Assembly (NCBI GenBank): GCA_030688685.1
Contig: JAUYJF010000036.1
Location: forward strand, 1-32,784
DNA: 32,784 nt
Source of the DNA: Candidatus Yanofskyibacteriota bacterium
GTDB taxonomy: Bacteria; Patescibacteriota; Minisyncoccia; Minisyncoccales; UBA10102
Direction: 5' to 3'
The notes under the pieces were generated by a model. That model ran no database searches. It was not told the origin of the DNA and saw nothing but the letters and a program-made list of their open reading frames with translations. Both the position numbers and the translations under genes were made by a program. Positions 9,001 to 16,382 of this stretch are shown piece by piece. Every line of letters begins with the position of its first letter. Positions within the stretch are counted from its first letter, which is position 1.

Positions 9001-11572
9001 TTCCCCCGTCAGCCGCAATGAGTCCTTGGAAGGTAGCGGTGCCCTCCATGAGCACATCACCTGAAAACGTGGCTTCTCCATCAACAGAAATATCACTTTG
9101 AGCTGTGATGTTGCTGGAAACAATGAGGTTTCCCGCGGGGGACAGGGTGAGAGTGCCCGCGCTTGTGCTTATGGTATGGGCTCCAATGAATCGGAAGTCG
9201 GCAACTCCTCCTCTTTGCCAACGCACATCCGGAGCAACACCGTCTCCAGAAGCAATGCCCATTGTCCCCACAAGCGAGAGCGTGTCATCAATATTAGAAG
9301 CAGTCCCAATGCCAACCCTGCCTGTGGAAGTTTGCACGTACAATTGGTTGGTGTTCACGACAAAGTTCCCTGTCGTGGCAAGAGAGATATTGAGGCTGCT
9401 TCCTGACGCGGGCTGAAGAGTCAACGCTCCCGCTGAGGTGCTCACCGTATGAGCGCCAATAAATTGCAAGTTTGCCGCGCCTCCGCGTTGGAAACGAACA
9501 TCGGGAGCCGTTCCGTCCGCTTCCGAAATTCCGAAAGTTCCAACAAGAGAGAAGGTGTCGTCTATATTGGAAGCAGTGCCCAATCCAACATTTCCATCAA
9601 TTGCCATATACAAGCCAACGTTATCACCGGTGCGAACCTGCAGAGGCCGCACCGTGCCCGTACCTCCCGCGACAGACTGAAGAATGGCTACATTATCTGT
9701 GTAGCCCAGCCTGGTGGCGGAAAAGTTCGTGGCGTCCGCTTGCTCGTAGATACGAAGAGATCCCGGGCCAAGATATGCATCCTGCCAACGGGCAGTAGGA
9801 GAACCGAGGTCGTATACGTTATCTGTTTGAGGAGTAATATGGCCATCCGCGGTAAGAGCGGAAGACTCAATACCTCCAACAGCCAAAGAACCCAGCGTGA
9901 GTGTCCCTGATATGGTGGTGTCTCCGGAAATAAGGGTGTCGTTATTAATAGTAAGCGCTGTGCCTGTCGCGCTTAGGGTAACAGGTTTCTCAAAGGTAGC
10001 TGACGAAGAAAAGGTTGAAACAGCTTTTACATGCAATACGTCGCTCGCGTTCGTTCCAAGAAACGTATCTCCCCCGGAAGAAAGTGATCTTCCAACAGAA
10101 AGATCGTGGGATATTCCCAGAGACTGAAAACTTCCATGCCCCTCAAATACGTTAGAGCCGGATATATACACTGTATCCCCAATTCGCTGGACTATGGTCG
10201 TGCCCTCCCCTGCCGGTCCCGCGAGACCGCGCTCTCCCGCGGGACCTTGGGGACCTGCGGGACCCTGAGGCCCGCCCCCCCCTCGGGGCCCTGGAGGTCC
10301 TTGAGGGCCGGGAATGCCGCCTAATCTCCGAATCTGAAACAGCTCTGACTCAAATTCCGCGATTCTTTCCTGCAGCTCTTGCGTGCCAAGTTCCGCCTGA
10401 GGAATTTCGCCAAGATCAGGATCGGACTGCCAGGGAGCGGTAACAAATCTTTTCACGCTCTGGAAAGGCACAAGAACATACTCAATCCCTTGGGTAATGC
10501 CTCCTTTTGTTTCCTCAATTTGCTCTTGGATAAAGGCGACAGACCCATCTTTGGATCGCGCGGTGGTTTCCGTGATGCGGGAAACAAGAGGCGTAATGGG
10601 TTCTGTGAGAACCCCAATGCCATCCCCCATGCGTTTTGTATCTCTCCTCAGAATGCCGCTCACTTGTATGTTCGCGTCGCGATACAGCCCAGAAAGCGCG
10701 AGAAAGTCCTCTTGCAAATTTTTCTCAAGAGAGTTGTTCGCGTTCGTATAGAAGCCCGCTACGCGTTCCAGCGCCGCGCGACTCCCCTCATGAAGAAGGG
10801 CTGTGGCCAGATGGGGAGATTGCGCCCCGTAGGAGAACCCTCCTGCAAACGATTGGATGCGCGCGTGGAGATATTCCGCGGAATTTTTTACGGAATCCCG
10901 AGCGATTTCCGGCTGAGTGACCGCAAAAGAAAATCCATTTCCAAATTCATTTACGCTCTCGTGAACAAACTGCGCGGCCTGCCAGATTTGAGAATCAAAT
11001 GATTCTGCACCCGTAACAAGCGCGGCGTCCGCGCGAGAAAGAACCTGGGAAAATCCTTTCTCAAAATCATTGGAGAATATCGCTGCTCCCTCAGAGAAAC
11101 GAATCGCTGTTCGCGCGCCCGCGGTTTTCAAATCATCTTTAAGGTTCTGAAATGACTCGCTCATCGCCGCTGACATATCCTGCCATCCGTCTTTTCCAAA
11201 AGCAGATCCTGAAACCGCAAAGAGCACAAGCACAGCAACGGTAGCCGCCATTCTAAGATTCAAAAAAGAAAAGCGAGGCGCGACAAACTGCTCAACATAC
11301 TCTATAGGCAAGTTTTCCGGAGGAGCAACAAACTTTCCTCCGAATACTTCTTCCGGTAAAGCGTTTTTCTTCGCGTGTCCGTTTGTTTTGTATTCTTCTG
11401 TCTGACGAACGTACTCGGCAATCCACTCTTTTGCGGTAAACCAATTTCTCCCGACTTTCTGGGATTTGAGTTTTCCTTGGCGAGCACGCAGAGACAAATA
11501 CTCTTGCGTGTATTGGCAATGTTTCGCTGCTTCGCAAAGAGAAATGAGTTGTATTGCGTGATCGTCTTTCAT
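1..11572 (-). CDS. Giant membrane-anchored fibre protein: HTH, TM, collagen-like, tail-fibre repeats, Kelch (C-terminus outside window)
   Basis: One frame stays open from the ATG at 11572 to base 1 (at least 3857 codons). I checked every codon and none is a stop. Residues about 9-53 (LCEAAKHCQYTQEYLSLRAR, then KVGRNWFTAKEW) resemble an excisionase/MerR-type winged HTH. Residues about 103-124 are the only clear membrane helix. Residues 125-418 look helical and low in repeats. Residues 419-457 are 13 Gly-X-Y triplets. From 458 on the chain is rich in Thr, Ala, Gly, Asn and Asp with tail-fibre motifs (VYDLGSPTARWQDAYLG, VGIGT, and eight ALWVDAG-type modules). About 2965-3275 carries six Kelch motifs. 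No secretion signal other than the TM is seen, so the model is HTH inside and fibre outside. It lies after the rodA terminator, probably with its own promoter. Function is not known; a surface adhesin or fibre is inferred. The C-terminus, including any S74-type autoprocessing domain, cannot be seen. Confidence 0.9.
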   Translation of the reverse strand, partial: MKDDHAIQLISLCEAAKHCQYTQEYLSLRARQGKLKSQKVGRNWFTAKEWIAEYVRQTEEYKTNGHAKKNALPEEVFGGKFVAPPENLPIEYVEQFVAPRFSFLNLRMAATVAVLVLFAVSGSAFGKDGWQDMSAAMSESFQNLKDDLKTAGARTAIRFSEGAAIFSNDFEKGFSQVLSRADAALVTGAESFDSQIWQAAQFVHESVNEFGNGFSFAVTQPEIARDSVKNSAEYLHARIQSFAGGFSYGAQSPHLATALLHEGSRAALERVAGFYTNANNSLEKNLQEDFLALSGLYRDANIQVSGILRRDTKRMGDGIGVLTEPITPLVSRITETTARSKDGSVAFIQEQIEETKGGITQGIEYVLVPFQSVKRFVTAPWQSDPDLGEIPQAELGTQELQERIAEFESELFQIRRLGGIPGPQGPPGPRGGGGPQGPAGPQGPAGERGLAGPAGEGTTIVQRIGDTVYISGSNVFEGHGSFQSLGISHDLSVGRSLSSGGDTFLGTNASDVLHVKAVSTFSSSATFEKPVTLSATGTALTINNDTLISGDTTISGTLTLGSLAVGGIESSALTADGHITPQTDNVYDLGSPTARWQDAYLGPGSLRIYEQADATNFSATRLGYTDNVAILQSVAGGTGTVRPLQVRTGDNVGLYMAIDGNVGLGTASNIDDTFSLVGTFGISEADGTAPDVRFQRGGAANLQFIGAHTVSTSAGALTLQPASGSSLNISLATTGNFVVNTNQLYVQTSTGRVGIGTASNIDDTLSLVGTMGIASGDGVAPDVRWQRGGVADFRFIGAHTISTSAGTLTLSPAGNLIVSSNITAQSDISVDGEATFSGDVLMEGTATFQGLIAADGGTISTILETFDLVNDTATTVNFAGAATTLNVGAANSALILSANSLAFQQATTMSTTTGALTIDAATQLTIDTAQTVASGASATLDAFQVEGDTITLTGATNITTATGFNLVHIGAPTYSAGSGLTIDNAATVYIAGSPTGGGDGPATITNAYALWVDSGNARFDGNVNVTGNLTVSGLTTTEGSVVLGDAASDTITFTGVVDSNIVPETTNAHDLGSASKVWATGYFTNVNATNIEGTLTSGSTEAATWLINSDNATNNAEIASLAFSVGTAPINAVMQWSAAGDAGRVVGYDNNFVFNYPISLFSQVSGVNETFTSGSLVNYGQNATHAITQTGAFVGLDLDFSSNITVPDTSSGNQTGVLITLKDGGTSASSIGFQTAGTLDYGLDIGGTIGTADIRLSNGEVILNTTDGVISFGDGTNVHHILSMNTGEAVVFNETGADIDFKIESNNGANLFTLDAGLDSVGIGAAASDGSIFEITPGAVTRTAVTSVGAFNIPADTINYDNALGTNAIWAAQAIGIQTLTNDNATLTLTNAATHYIAGAPAASTNVSIGTAYSLWVDAGVSRFDGEIQILGDSTSLVFGAGQDADIYYDGTNLVIDPQVAGTGSVVPGGDDGGGLGVSGTAWSDLFLASGGVINFNEGDVTLTHASNALTIAGGDVFIANANGLVVGHSSQIAVGSYIPEVQSLDTGAEGAIMTGRWSADGAANEFIVLKSRSATIGSFGIVQNGDAVGYLTGYADDGTDYVSQVASIAFNIDGEPGANDVPGRISFLTTSDGAAVVTERVRIDSQGAVGIGAAATDGSVLEVTPGAFTRTAASAVGVFNIPADTINYDNVSGTNAIWALSALGIPTITNDNATLTLTNAATHYIAGAPAASTNVSIGTAYSLWVDAGNTRLDGDLQLASSTVTLSQNSGAFRVTGTTSGVTDPFIELISDAAQAPIWIYTDTSTLSGALKGDSSGNFVVDSAAGNLVLRTGATTEAEGTSRADFSSSGVVFNEPGNDYDFGIEGDNNANMFVVDAGTDSMGLGGAVTAGGFLTLNGGEVNRAGVTSVGRILHVPADTLTQTNADPTTLAVSAGSFFGIPTFAGANANQTLTSAATIYIQGAAAAGANTTIDNAYALWVDAGTSRFDGDLQLAADDIGLVLGAGQDWDIAFDGTDLTLAGTGEFQFQQAQTISTTTGNLTLSAAAGADVLIGDDTIILFVDGGENAVGIGSAPGTGVGRFLLVDGPATTIDANEDFHRVFIDNNSALTTAASGTHALVASLTLDEPNITIGTAGVTNAATLYIQRAPTEASTGNYALWVDAGNTRLDGDLDIQGGDLTASVGGTFNLINADVTTLNIGGAATTLAVGAATSATTWTGQSFSLTGANSTDNTTLLVQNTSNAAAASHSIVDIAVGGTTSTGDPQLRLTIPGGNSYVLGVDNSVSQDPFLISSGTALGTNDLFRLHGSASVGSGGTDLARFIPPATSKVTGDVASVVRGLALVASTQVVVSTNAQTGLWAYLGVDAMTLGAGGASAAYNKAAGVAATSPISGADTTLTHSSAFRALTGGAAVNASGFYAEAQTAGTTGNYQILLANGGGSAPALADHVGIYSIDTAAGDARLYIQSEAGSAIALGNDRLRFAAATSYIQVNGADELTLTATALSPAASDGNALGTSSLMWSDLFLASGAVVNFNNGDVTLTHASNALTIDGGDFHIANANGLVVGHSAQITISDGGGSTALVPEAQVIGGGRADSTLLLATFKDSSANPTFWWESANLAFLKSNTNTVGSAGAVVDTMSLGDITWYGSDGNDLRSVAAKIRAQVDGTVEANVMPGSLLFQTTAAGAEDSGTRMVIRSSGNVGIGTTAPDARLEINHGTGDILRMTYNDANGSATDYTDFALASTGALTVTSTGDSGGSLIVDNAAATVVVNQNLHRLMVENTNALTTAASGTHALVTSLYVDEPNITIGTAGVTNAASLYIAAAPTEASTGNYSLWVDAGVSRFDGQVILDTTANGEAVLSTNQEDSFMRITGGSNGATKAGEIVLYGDTHASTGAVELRSTRVDGAAALTRLWLPGNLGTTGTAEWQNVSTMSFDQAATISTSTGNLTIDPAGAVSITGSSGDTLLATTTGDIGSWSATEALALARQYASAVTANGYVYVIGGDNGAGTVATTVYYARVKTDGTLASWASTTVLPEARNIHSSVIANGYIYTIGGHTGAAARDTVYYAKLNSDGTVGSWGTTTALAETRQYHSSVVANGYVYVIGGSEDNTAKDTVYYAKLNPDGTVGSWSTTEALPAVRYYHSSVVANGYVYVIGGANDLGASQTTVYYAKLNADGTVGSWSTTEALPAARAVHSSVVANGYVYAIGGLLSEGQTTVYAARLNADGTTGAWATTTVLPATRFAHRSVIVNGYVYLFGGSVSGSASTDVSYASVARVSCAANLDLMGLTGRTIGDGTSDSSLGSANSTLYAGNILSNGTLEVGGSAQFWQNLSVNGQFAVGNSHILSTTAGTSVVFNEQGADIDFRIESDTNVNSYIMDAGLFSGVGAHSFGATAVSSVYLTVNPPAHTIVANDSGSRVNIANSSAVTIPAGTSNIYASLRVDEPNITATGTLNYGVTLYIPSAPTEGSTANYALWVDAGLTRLDGDLQLGTTPATTGLIRIPHGQAIVGRNNANDADRTLFGWGTSTNDTLKIGLSVDSISLRATTSPDSGFEVYSGAFQTTQLRTPTINPAGQISVDGAARTVTAVTQRMLIDNTNAITTNTGATAVYGLAIDEPNITVGSLTPTNSASLYISGAATEASNNYALWVDAGTSRFDGTLNLQDDVIQQFGADGDIAMINRSTALNANTALTNVLIGTPVTAATPANSLLTSNITASGDMAWFLNDGSGNSWEYLRFDGSAKTIVFNEAGSDIDFRVESNDVDDTFVVDGAQNNVRFGQLAADANLASVGIWIDAGSTGLGTNGRTRVANLGGAMHFANVTLNDTAPLATNITHAAWVDILQPTYTATNAQTYGAAS
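1755..2680 (-). repeat. Six Kelch-type repeats inside the giant protein
   Basis: Six copies of a 51-53 residue unit are visible, each with 'NGY[VI]Y.[IF]GG', then 'TVYYAKLN.DGTVGSW' and 'LP..R..HSSVVA'. The di-glycine and spaced aromatic pattern is that of Kelch/galactose-oxidase-like blades, and six copies would close a six-bladed propeller. The blades are more alike to each other than to the surrounding fibre repeats. The sequence directly after the last blade (VARVSCAANLDLMG) returns to fibre-type sequence in the same frame. Confidence 0.85.
6326..6445 (-). repeat. 120-bp exact direct repeat, copy 1
   Basis: Bases 6326-6445 are identical to 7313-7432. The offset is 987 bp, which is 329 codons, so both copies are read in the same frame. 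The block encodes part of the TLTNAATHYIAGAPAA...SLWVDAG module. Flanking sequence is clearly homologous but diverged, so the identical core stands out as a recent duplication or gene-conversion tract. Confidence 0.9.
7313..7432 (-). repeat. 120-bp exact direct repeat, copy 2
   Basis: Second copy of the block at 6326-6445. Beyond its edges the paralogous sequence differs at many positions, for example 'aatggttgg' versus 'gagggtctg' immediately after the shared end. Confidence 0.9.
10202..10318 (-). repeat. Collagen-like segment, 13 Gly-X-Y triplets
   Basis: Read on the minus strand this segment gives GIP GPQ GPP GPR GGG GPQ GPA GPQ GPA GER GLA GPA GEG, 13 uninterrupted Gly-X-Y triplets at residues 419-457 of the giant protein. 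Such segments form short trimeric triple helices in bacterial and phage fibre proteins, so the protein is likely trimeric. It sits between the helical stalk and the fibre repeats. The DNA includes a run of eight G on the coding strand (10275-10282). Confidence 0.9.
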
Positions 11573-11602
11573 TTGACAAGCACCCGAGAATGCGCTACAA
11601 AA

Positions 11603-11631
11603 ATAATACAAAATCCCCAACAAATTCTTGA
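11603..11631 (-). promoter_or_regulatory. Possible promoter of the giant gene
   Basis: On the minus strand TCAAGA (11626-11631), a 17-nt spacer and TATTAT (11603-11608) lie about 30 nt before the ATG. The -35 is weak. An alternative -10 (TATAAC, 11717-11722) sits just upstream of the inverted repeat at 11691-11715. No Shine-Dalgarno sequence is visible before the ATG. Confidence 0.3.
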
Positions 11632-11689
11632 GGTTTTCGACGGCCCCGGGAAGTGAGGGGATTTTGTTTTCAAAAAAAACTCTTATTTA

Positions 11690-11782
11690 CTGTATCGGTT
11701 ATCTTGTCCGATACACGTTATACTATTATCTTTCAAGTAAAAACCCCCGTCAAGGGGGTTAGACTGTGAATAACCGATACAG
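11690..11782. repeat. Nested inverted repeats between rodA and the giant gene
   Basis: CTGTATCGGTTAT at 11690-11702 is the exact reverse complement of ATAACCGATACAG at 11770-11782 (13 bp). The inner half CCGATACA occurs again at 11708-11715, so the left arm can also form an 8-bp hairpin with a 9-nt loop (11691-11715). The large repeat encloses the rodA terminator. The three related half-sites could be an operator set, or alternative RNA pairings. Confidence 0.75.
11742..11760 (-). terminator. Rho-independent terminator after rodA
   Basis: AACCCCC (minus strand, from 11760), a 5-nt loop and GGGGGTT form a 7-bp stem, followed by further T residues (TTTTTAC). It lies 28 nt past the rodA stop codon, in the right orientation to end the rodA transcript before the giant gene. 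Confidence 0.8.
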
Positions 11783-11787
11783 CCCCG

Positions 11788-12879
11788 TTAATGGGTGTGA
11801 ATGCTCTGGAGAATCCCCAATCCCGCATATGTGAGAATAAGAGAGGACCCTCCGTAGCTTACGAGAGGCAGGGGCAACCCCGCGATAGGCAGTAATCCAA
11901 GGTTCATGCCAATATTGACCGCGAACTGCACAACAAGGAGGCACGCAATACCGGTGGCAAAGAGGCGGGGAAAGTTATTCTTGGCATGAATGCCAATACT
12001 CAGGATTCTCCCCGTAAGGATAATAAAGAGGGTAAAGAGTGCGAAAACCCCAAGAAACCCGAATTCCTCGGCTATAGCGGCAAAAATAAAGTCCGTCTGA
12101 GGCTCTGAAAGGAAGCTATGCTGGGTCTGCGTGCCTTTCCCAAAGCCAGCCCCGAGTAATCCGCCATTTCCAATGGCGATTTTTGACTGAAGTTGGCTCC
12201 AGCCAATGCCAAAAGGGTCCAATTCCGGCTCTAAGAAGGCAAAAATACGGTCTTTTTGGTAATCATGCATAAAAAAGGTCCACCCGAGCGCGACAATGAG
12301 AATGCCCATACCAACAAGAGCAAGAAAATGGCGGATCTTTATTCCCGAAACAAGAAGAAGGGTAATCCAAAGGATAACAAGCAGCATTGCCGTACCCAGA
12401 TCTGGCTGAAAGAAAACAAACGCAATTGGAATGGCAAAATAGAGCCCAGATAAGATAATATGTTGAATCCGATACATCTCAATATGGCGAAAAGAGAAGA
12501 ATTTTGCCATTAAAACTATCAGAATTAGCTTTACATACTCTATCGGATCCACCGATATTTCCCATATTCTAAACCATCGTTTTGTTCCCCGAACTTCATG
12601 AGCAAAGAAGAATAATCCAAGGAGGGCAGCAATACCAATGCCGTAGAGTAGAAGGATCAAAAAAGGCTCATTTTTTAAAAGTCGCCAGTCAAAAAAAGAA
12701 AGGGCAACCATACAAAGCAAACCAATACTAAGAAATATCGCCTGTTTGGTAAAATTTGAGAAGTCGCCATTACTTAAAGAAGAACTATAGAGCGACAAAA
12801 GGCCAATTCCTGAAAGGAGAAGCGCTGATCCAACTATAACGAGATCAAAGCGCATAATATGCCGGAGTATTGAGCTCAT
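11788..12879 (-). CDS. rodA: RodA/FtsW-family SEDS peptidoglycan polymerase
   Basis: A 363-residue polytopic membrane protein of the SEDS family, which polymerises glycan strands from lipid II together with a class B PBP. Family landmarks are visible: GTKRWF near residue 95, P-x-E in VDPIEYVKL, QPDLGTAML near 160, the SEPQTDFIFAAIAEEFGFLG loop near 260, and the C-terminal LPIAGLPLPLVSYGGSS. Length and the short N-terminus fit RodA better than FtsW. The start is supported by TATAGT placed exactly 6 nt before the ATG. It is the first gene after the RAYT unit and is followed by a clear terminator, so it is probably transcribed alone. The usual partner PBP is not in the window. Confidence 0.9.
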   Translation of the reverse strand: MSSILRHIMRFDLVIVGSALLLSGIGLLSLYSSSLSNGDFSNFTKQAIFLSIGLLCMVALSFFDWRLLKNEPFLILLLYGIGIAALLGLFFFAHEVRGTKRWFRIWEISVDPIEYVKLILIVLMAKFFSFRHIEMYRIQHIILSGLYFAIPIAFVFFQPDLGTAMLLVILWITLLLVSGIKIRHFLALVGMGILIVALGWTFFMHDYQKDRIFAFLEPELDPFGIGWSQLQSKIAIGNGGLLGAGFGKGTQTQHSFLSEPQTDFIFAAIAEEFGFLGVFALFTLFIILTGRILSIGIHAKNNFPRLFATGIACLLVVQFAVNIGMNLGLLPIAGLPLPLVSYGGSSLILTYAGLGILQSIHTH

Positions 12880-12885
12880 ATATTT

Positions 12886-12914
12886 ACTATAACGATATCA
12901 CACATGATGTTTAA
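12886..12914 (-). promoter_or_regulatory. rodA promoter overlapping a palindrome
   Basis: TTAAAC (12909-12914), a 17-nt spacer and TATAGT (12886-12891) on the minus strand. Six nt separate the -10 from the ATG, which implies a leaderless transcript. The -35 lies inside the palindrome GATGTT-T-AACATC (12906-12918), and the spacer contains the left 12-bp direct repeat of the RAYT unit. Confidence 0.55.
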
Positions 12915-12921
12915 CATCGTT

Positions 12922-13650
12922 TTATTCTAGAAAAAGCTTAGAATGTACCGCTTTTTTCCTTTGATAGTCCCGGTTAAACTCTTTTAGGTAGGAACTTGTG
13001 TTGTGGAAATAATCCACTCCCAGTAATTGGCGGAGATTCGCCTTACTCGTGCTGGAAATGATGTGTGACTCCCTGCCCTGAAAGAGATCTTGAAAACTTG
13101 AGAATGGGTAGCTGTGGAGGAACTCTAGAGCGGTCTTTACATCATCTAACCCCTCCTCTGTCCAGTTTGGCTGGTATGCTTCAAGAACACCCCGTATATT
13201 GATATGTCGCACGATCTCATTAAGCTGCTTTGCGTGACGAATGGGCAGAGCGCGAAAGCGACTCTCAAAAAGGGTCCCTCTGCGTTTATGTTTCATATTG
13301 AAGTACTTAGAGAAACCAATATTCAACTTCTGCATAAACTTTGAGAGGCCAGACTCTGTAGTAGGAATAACTCCCAGATGGTAATGGTCTTGAGCAAGCG
13401 AAAAGCTGAAGATCTGCACAAGCGGATCATGCTCTTGAATAATATATCTATCGGGGAACGGACTCCCCTCCAAGAGATTCCGCGCGAGCTTTGAAACATC
13501 CGTCCGGTAGATATTAAAAGCGGGTTTGCCGGTATTTGAAGCAAACATCTGCACAATAAAACGCGAGCGATCTTGTTCTGTGCCAAAGACAGGTTTCCCG
13601 TCTACCGCTCTACTCACTACATGATGTGGTTTTTTATCTTGAGCTCTCAT
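12922..13650 (-). CDS. REP-associated (Y1/HUH) transposase, copy 1
   Basis: A 242-residue protein of the Y1 transposase family (IS200-like, REP-associated tyrosine transposases). These make single-strand nicks using an HUH metal site and one catalytic tyrosine. Visible are the HUH-type motif in AQDHYHLGV and the downstream helix with the likely catalytic Tyr in GFSKYFNMKHKRRGTLFESRF. The familiar 'YIHLNPVRAG' stretch is altered to HINIRGVLEAY. The start at 13650 is preferred because TATACT lies exactly 6 nt upstream and KPHHVVSRAVDGKPVF fits the family N-terminus. An upstream ATG at 13713 would add 21 residues read through a hairpin. Only about 40 nt separate its stop from the rodA ATG. Only distantly similar to the copy at 20092. 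Confidence 0.85.
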   Translation of the reverse strand: MRAQDKKPHHVVSRAVDGKPVFGTEQDRSRFIVQMFASNTGKPAFNIYRTDVSKLARNLLEGSPFPDRYIIQEHDPLVQIFSFSLAQDHYHLGVIPTTESGLSKFMQKLNIGFSKYFNMKHKRRGTLFESRFRALPIRHAKQLNEIVRHINIRGVLEAYQPNWTEEGLDDVKTALEFLHSYPFSSFQDLFQGRESHIISSTSKANLRQLLGVDYFHNTSSYLKEFNRDYQRKKAVHSKLFLE

Positions 13651-13656
13651 GGGTTC

Positions 13657-13698
13657 AGTATACGACAGCAAAAACAATAATACCACCTCAGGGTGGTA
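13657..13698 (-). promoter_or_regulatory. Promoter and hairpin upstream of RAYT copy 1
   Basis: TATACT (13657-13662) is 6 nt from the ATG. A 17-nt spacer places the weak -35 (TGGTAT, 13680-13685) in the left arm of the hairpin TACCACC-TCAG-GGTGGTA (13681-13698). RAYT copy 2 has the same design, with a palindrome across the -35. Binding of the transposase to its own hairpin could regulate it; this is inference. Confidence 0.5.
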
Positions 13699-13722
13699 AA
13701 CAAGCGATATCACACACCGTTG

Positions 13723-15869
<2,147 letters not shown>

Positions 15870-15887
15870 CTATCCTGAAACATATTC

Positions 15888-16382
15888 CTAGCGGGCAACT
15901 TCAACTTTTCGTTTGCTTCCATGAAAATCCCCTGTGGAAGCGGCGCAGTAGTTATCTGAGACACAGGATCCTGCTCCCGAGAGAGCCACTTCCAGGTCAT
16001 AAGAAGCATCATTTTGCAGCTCCCGGGCGGACGCGGGAACCGCTTCTATCGCCCTCCTGATACACTCTACCGGGTCGTCTGGACCCTCATCGCCATTGCA
16101 GCTTCCATGGGAAAAACTGGGGTTGCTTGTTGCCGCATAAAGGCAATCCATACGAGATTCCTCGTCCTGAATGAGCGTGCAGCTATCAATCATCATGATC
16201 CTTTCAATGCCGGCTTCAGCGGCGGAGAAGGCGACAACAGATTGGCCGATGCCGCGAAGAATGTTCAGCTGCCCCACCAGGATGCTTGAAGCTCCGGCGG
16301 CAATACCCAGTAAAACCGCCATCAGGATAACCGCAATATATATGGAAGCGCCTTTTTGGTATTTTATACGCATACGGTTCAT
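15888..16382 (-). CDS. PilX-like minor pilus protein
   Basis: A 164-residue protein with an N-terminal hydrophobic helix (about residues 11-35, KGASIYIAVILMAVLLGIAAGASSILVG) and the 'F.AAEAGIER' motif typical of PilX-type minor pilins, where the Glu follows the hydrophobic helix. The leader lacks the usual GFTLIE sequence; KGASIYIA is the nearest match. Six cysteines follow the helix. It is the last gene of the pseudopilin cluster, overlaps the preceding gene by 4 nt, and is 66 nt from the ligA ATG. The role, probably a tip or priming component of the pilus, is inferred from position and the motif. Confidence 0.7.
   Translation of the reverse strand: MNRMRIKYQKGASIYIAVILMAVLLGIAAGASSILVGQLNILRGIGQSVVAFSAAEAGIERIMMIDSCTLIQDEESRMDCLYAATSNPSFSHGSCNGDEGPDDPVECIRRAIEAVPASARELQNDASYDLEVALSGAGSCVSDNYCAASTGDFHGSKRKVEVAR

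Larger units (their letters stand above)
12893..13716 (-). mobile_element. RAYT unit bounded by 12-bp direct repeats
   Basis: CGATATCACACA occurs at 12893-12904 and again at 13705-13716, closely bracketing a Y1/HUH transposase gene. Inside the left copy is a 13-nt palindrome (12906-12918), and inside the right copy a hairpin, TACCACC-TCAG-GGTGGTA (13681-13698). The whole sits between ligA and rodA. Y1 transposases are not known for target-site duplications, so the repeat could instead be part of the element's recognition sequence. Confidence 0.55.

Noticed and set aside
1-11572. Pseudogene or several fused genes
   Set aside because: Every codon was checked and none is a stop. The N-terminal frame, the Kelch region and the left edge are all in the same register.
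11292-11579. 95-codon minus ORF starting at 11579
   Set aside because: It is an alternative frame over the HTH/TM-coding start of the giant gene; its product is Arg/Ser-rich without domain features.
13651-13713. Longer N-terminus of RAYT copy 1 from 13713
   Set aside because: It reads through the upstream hairpin and promoter and has no family similarity.
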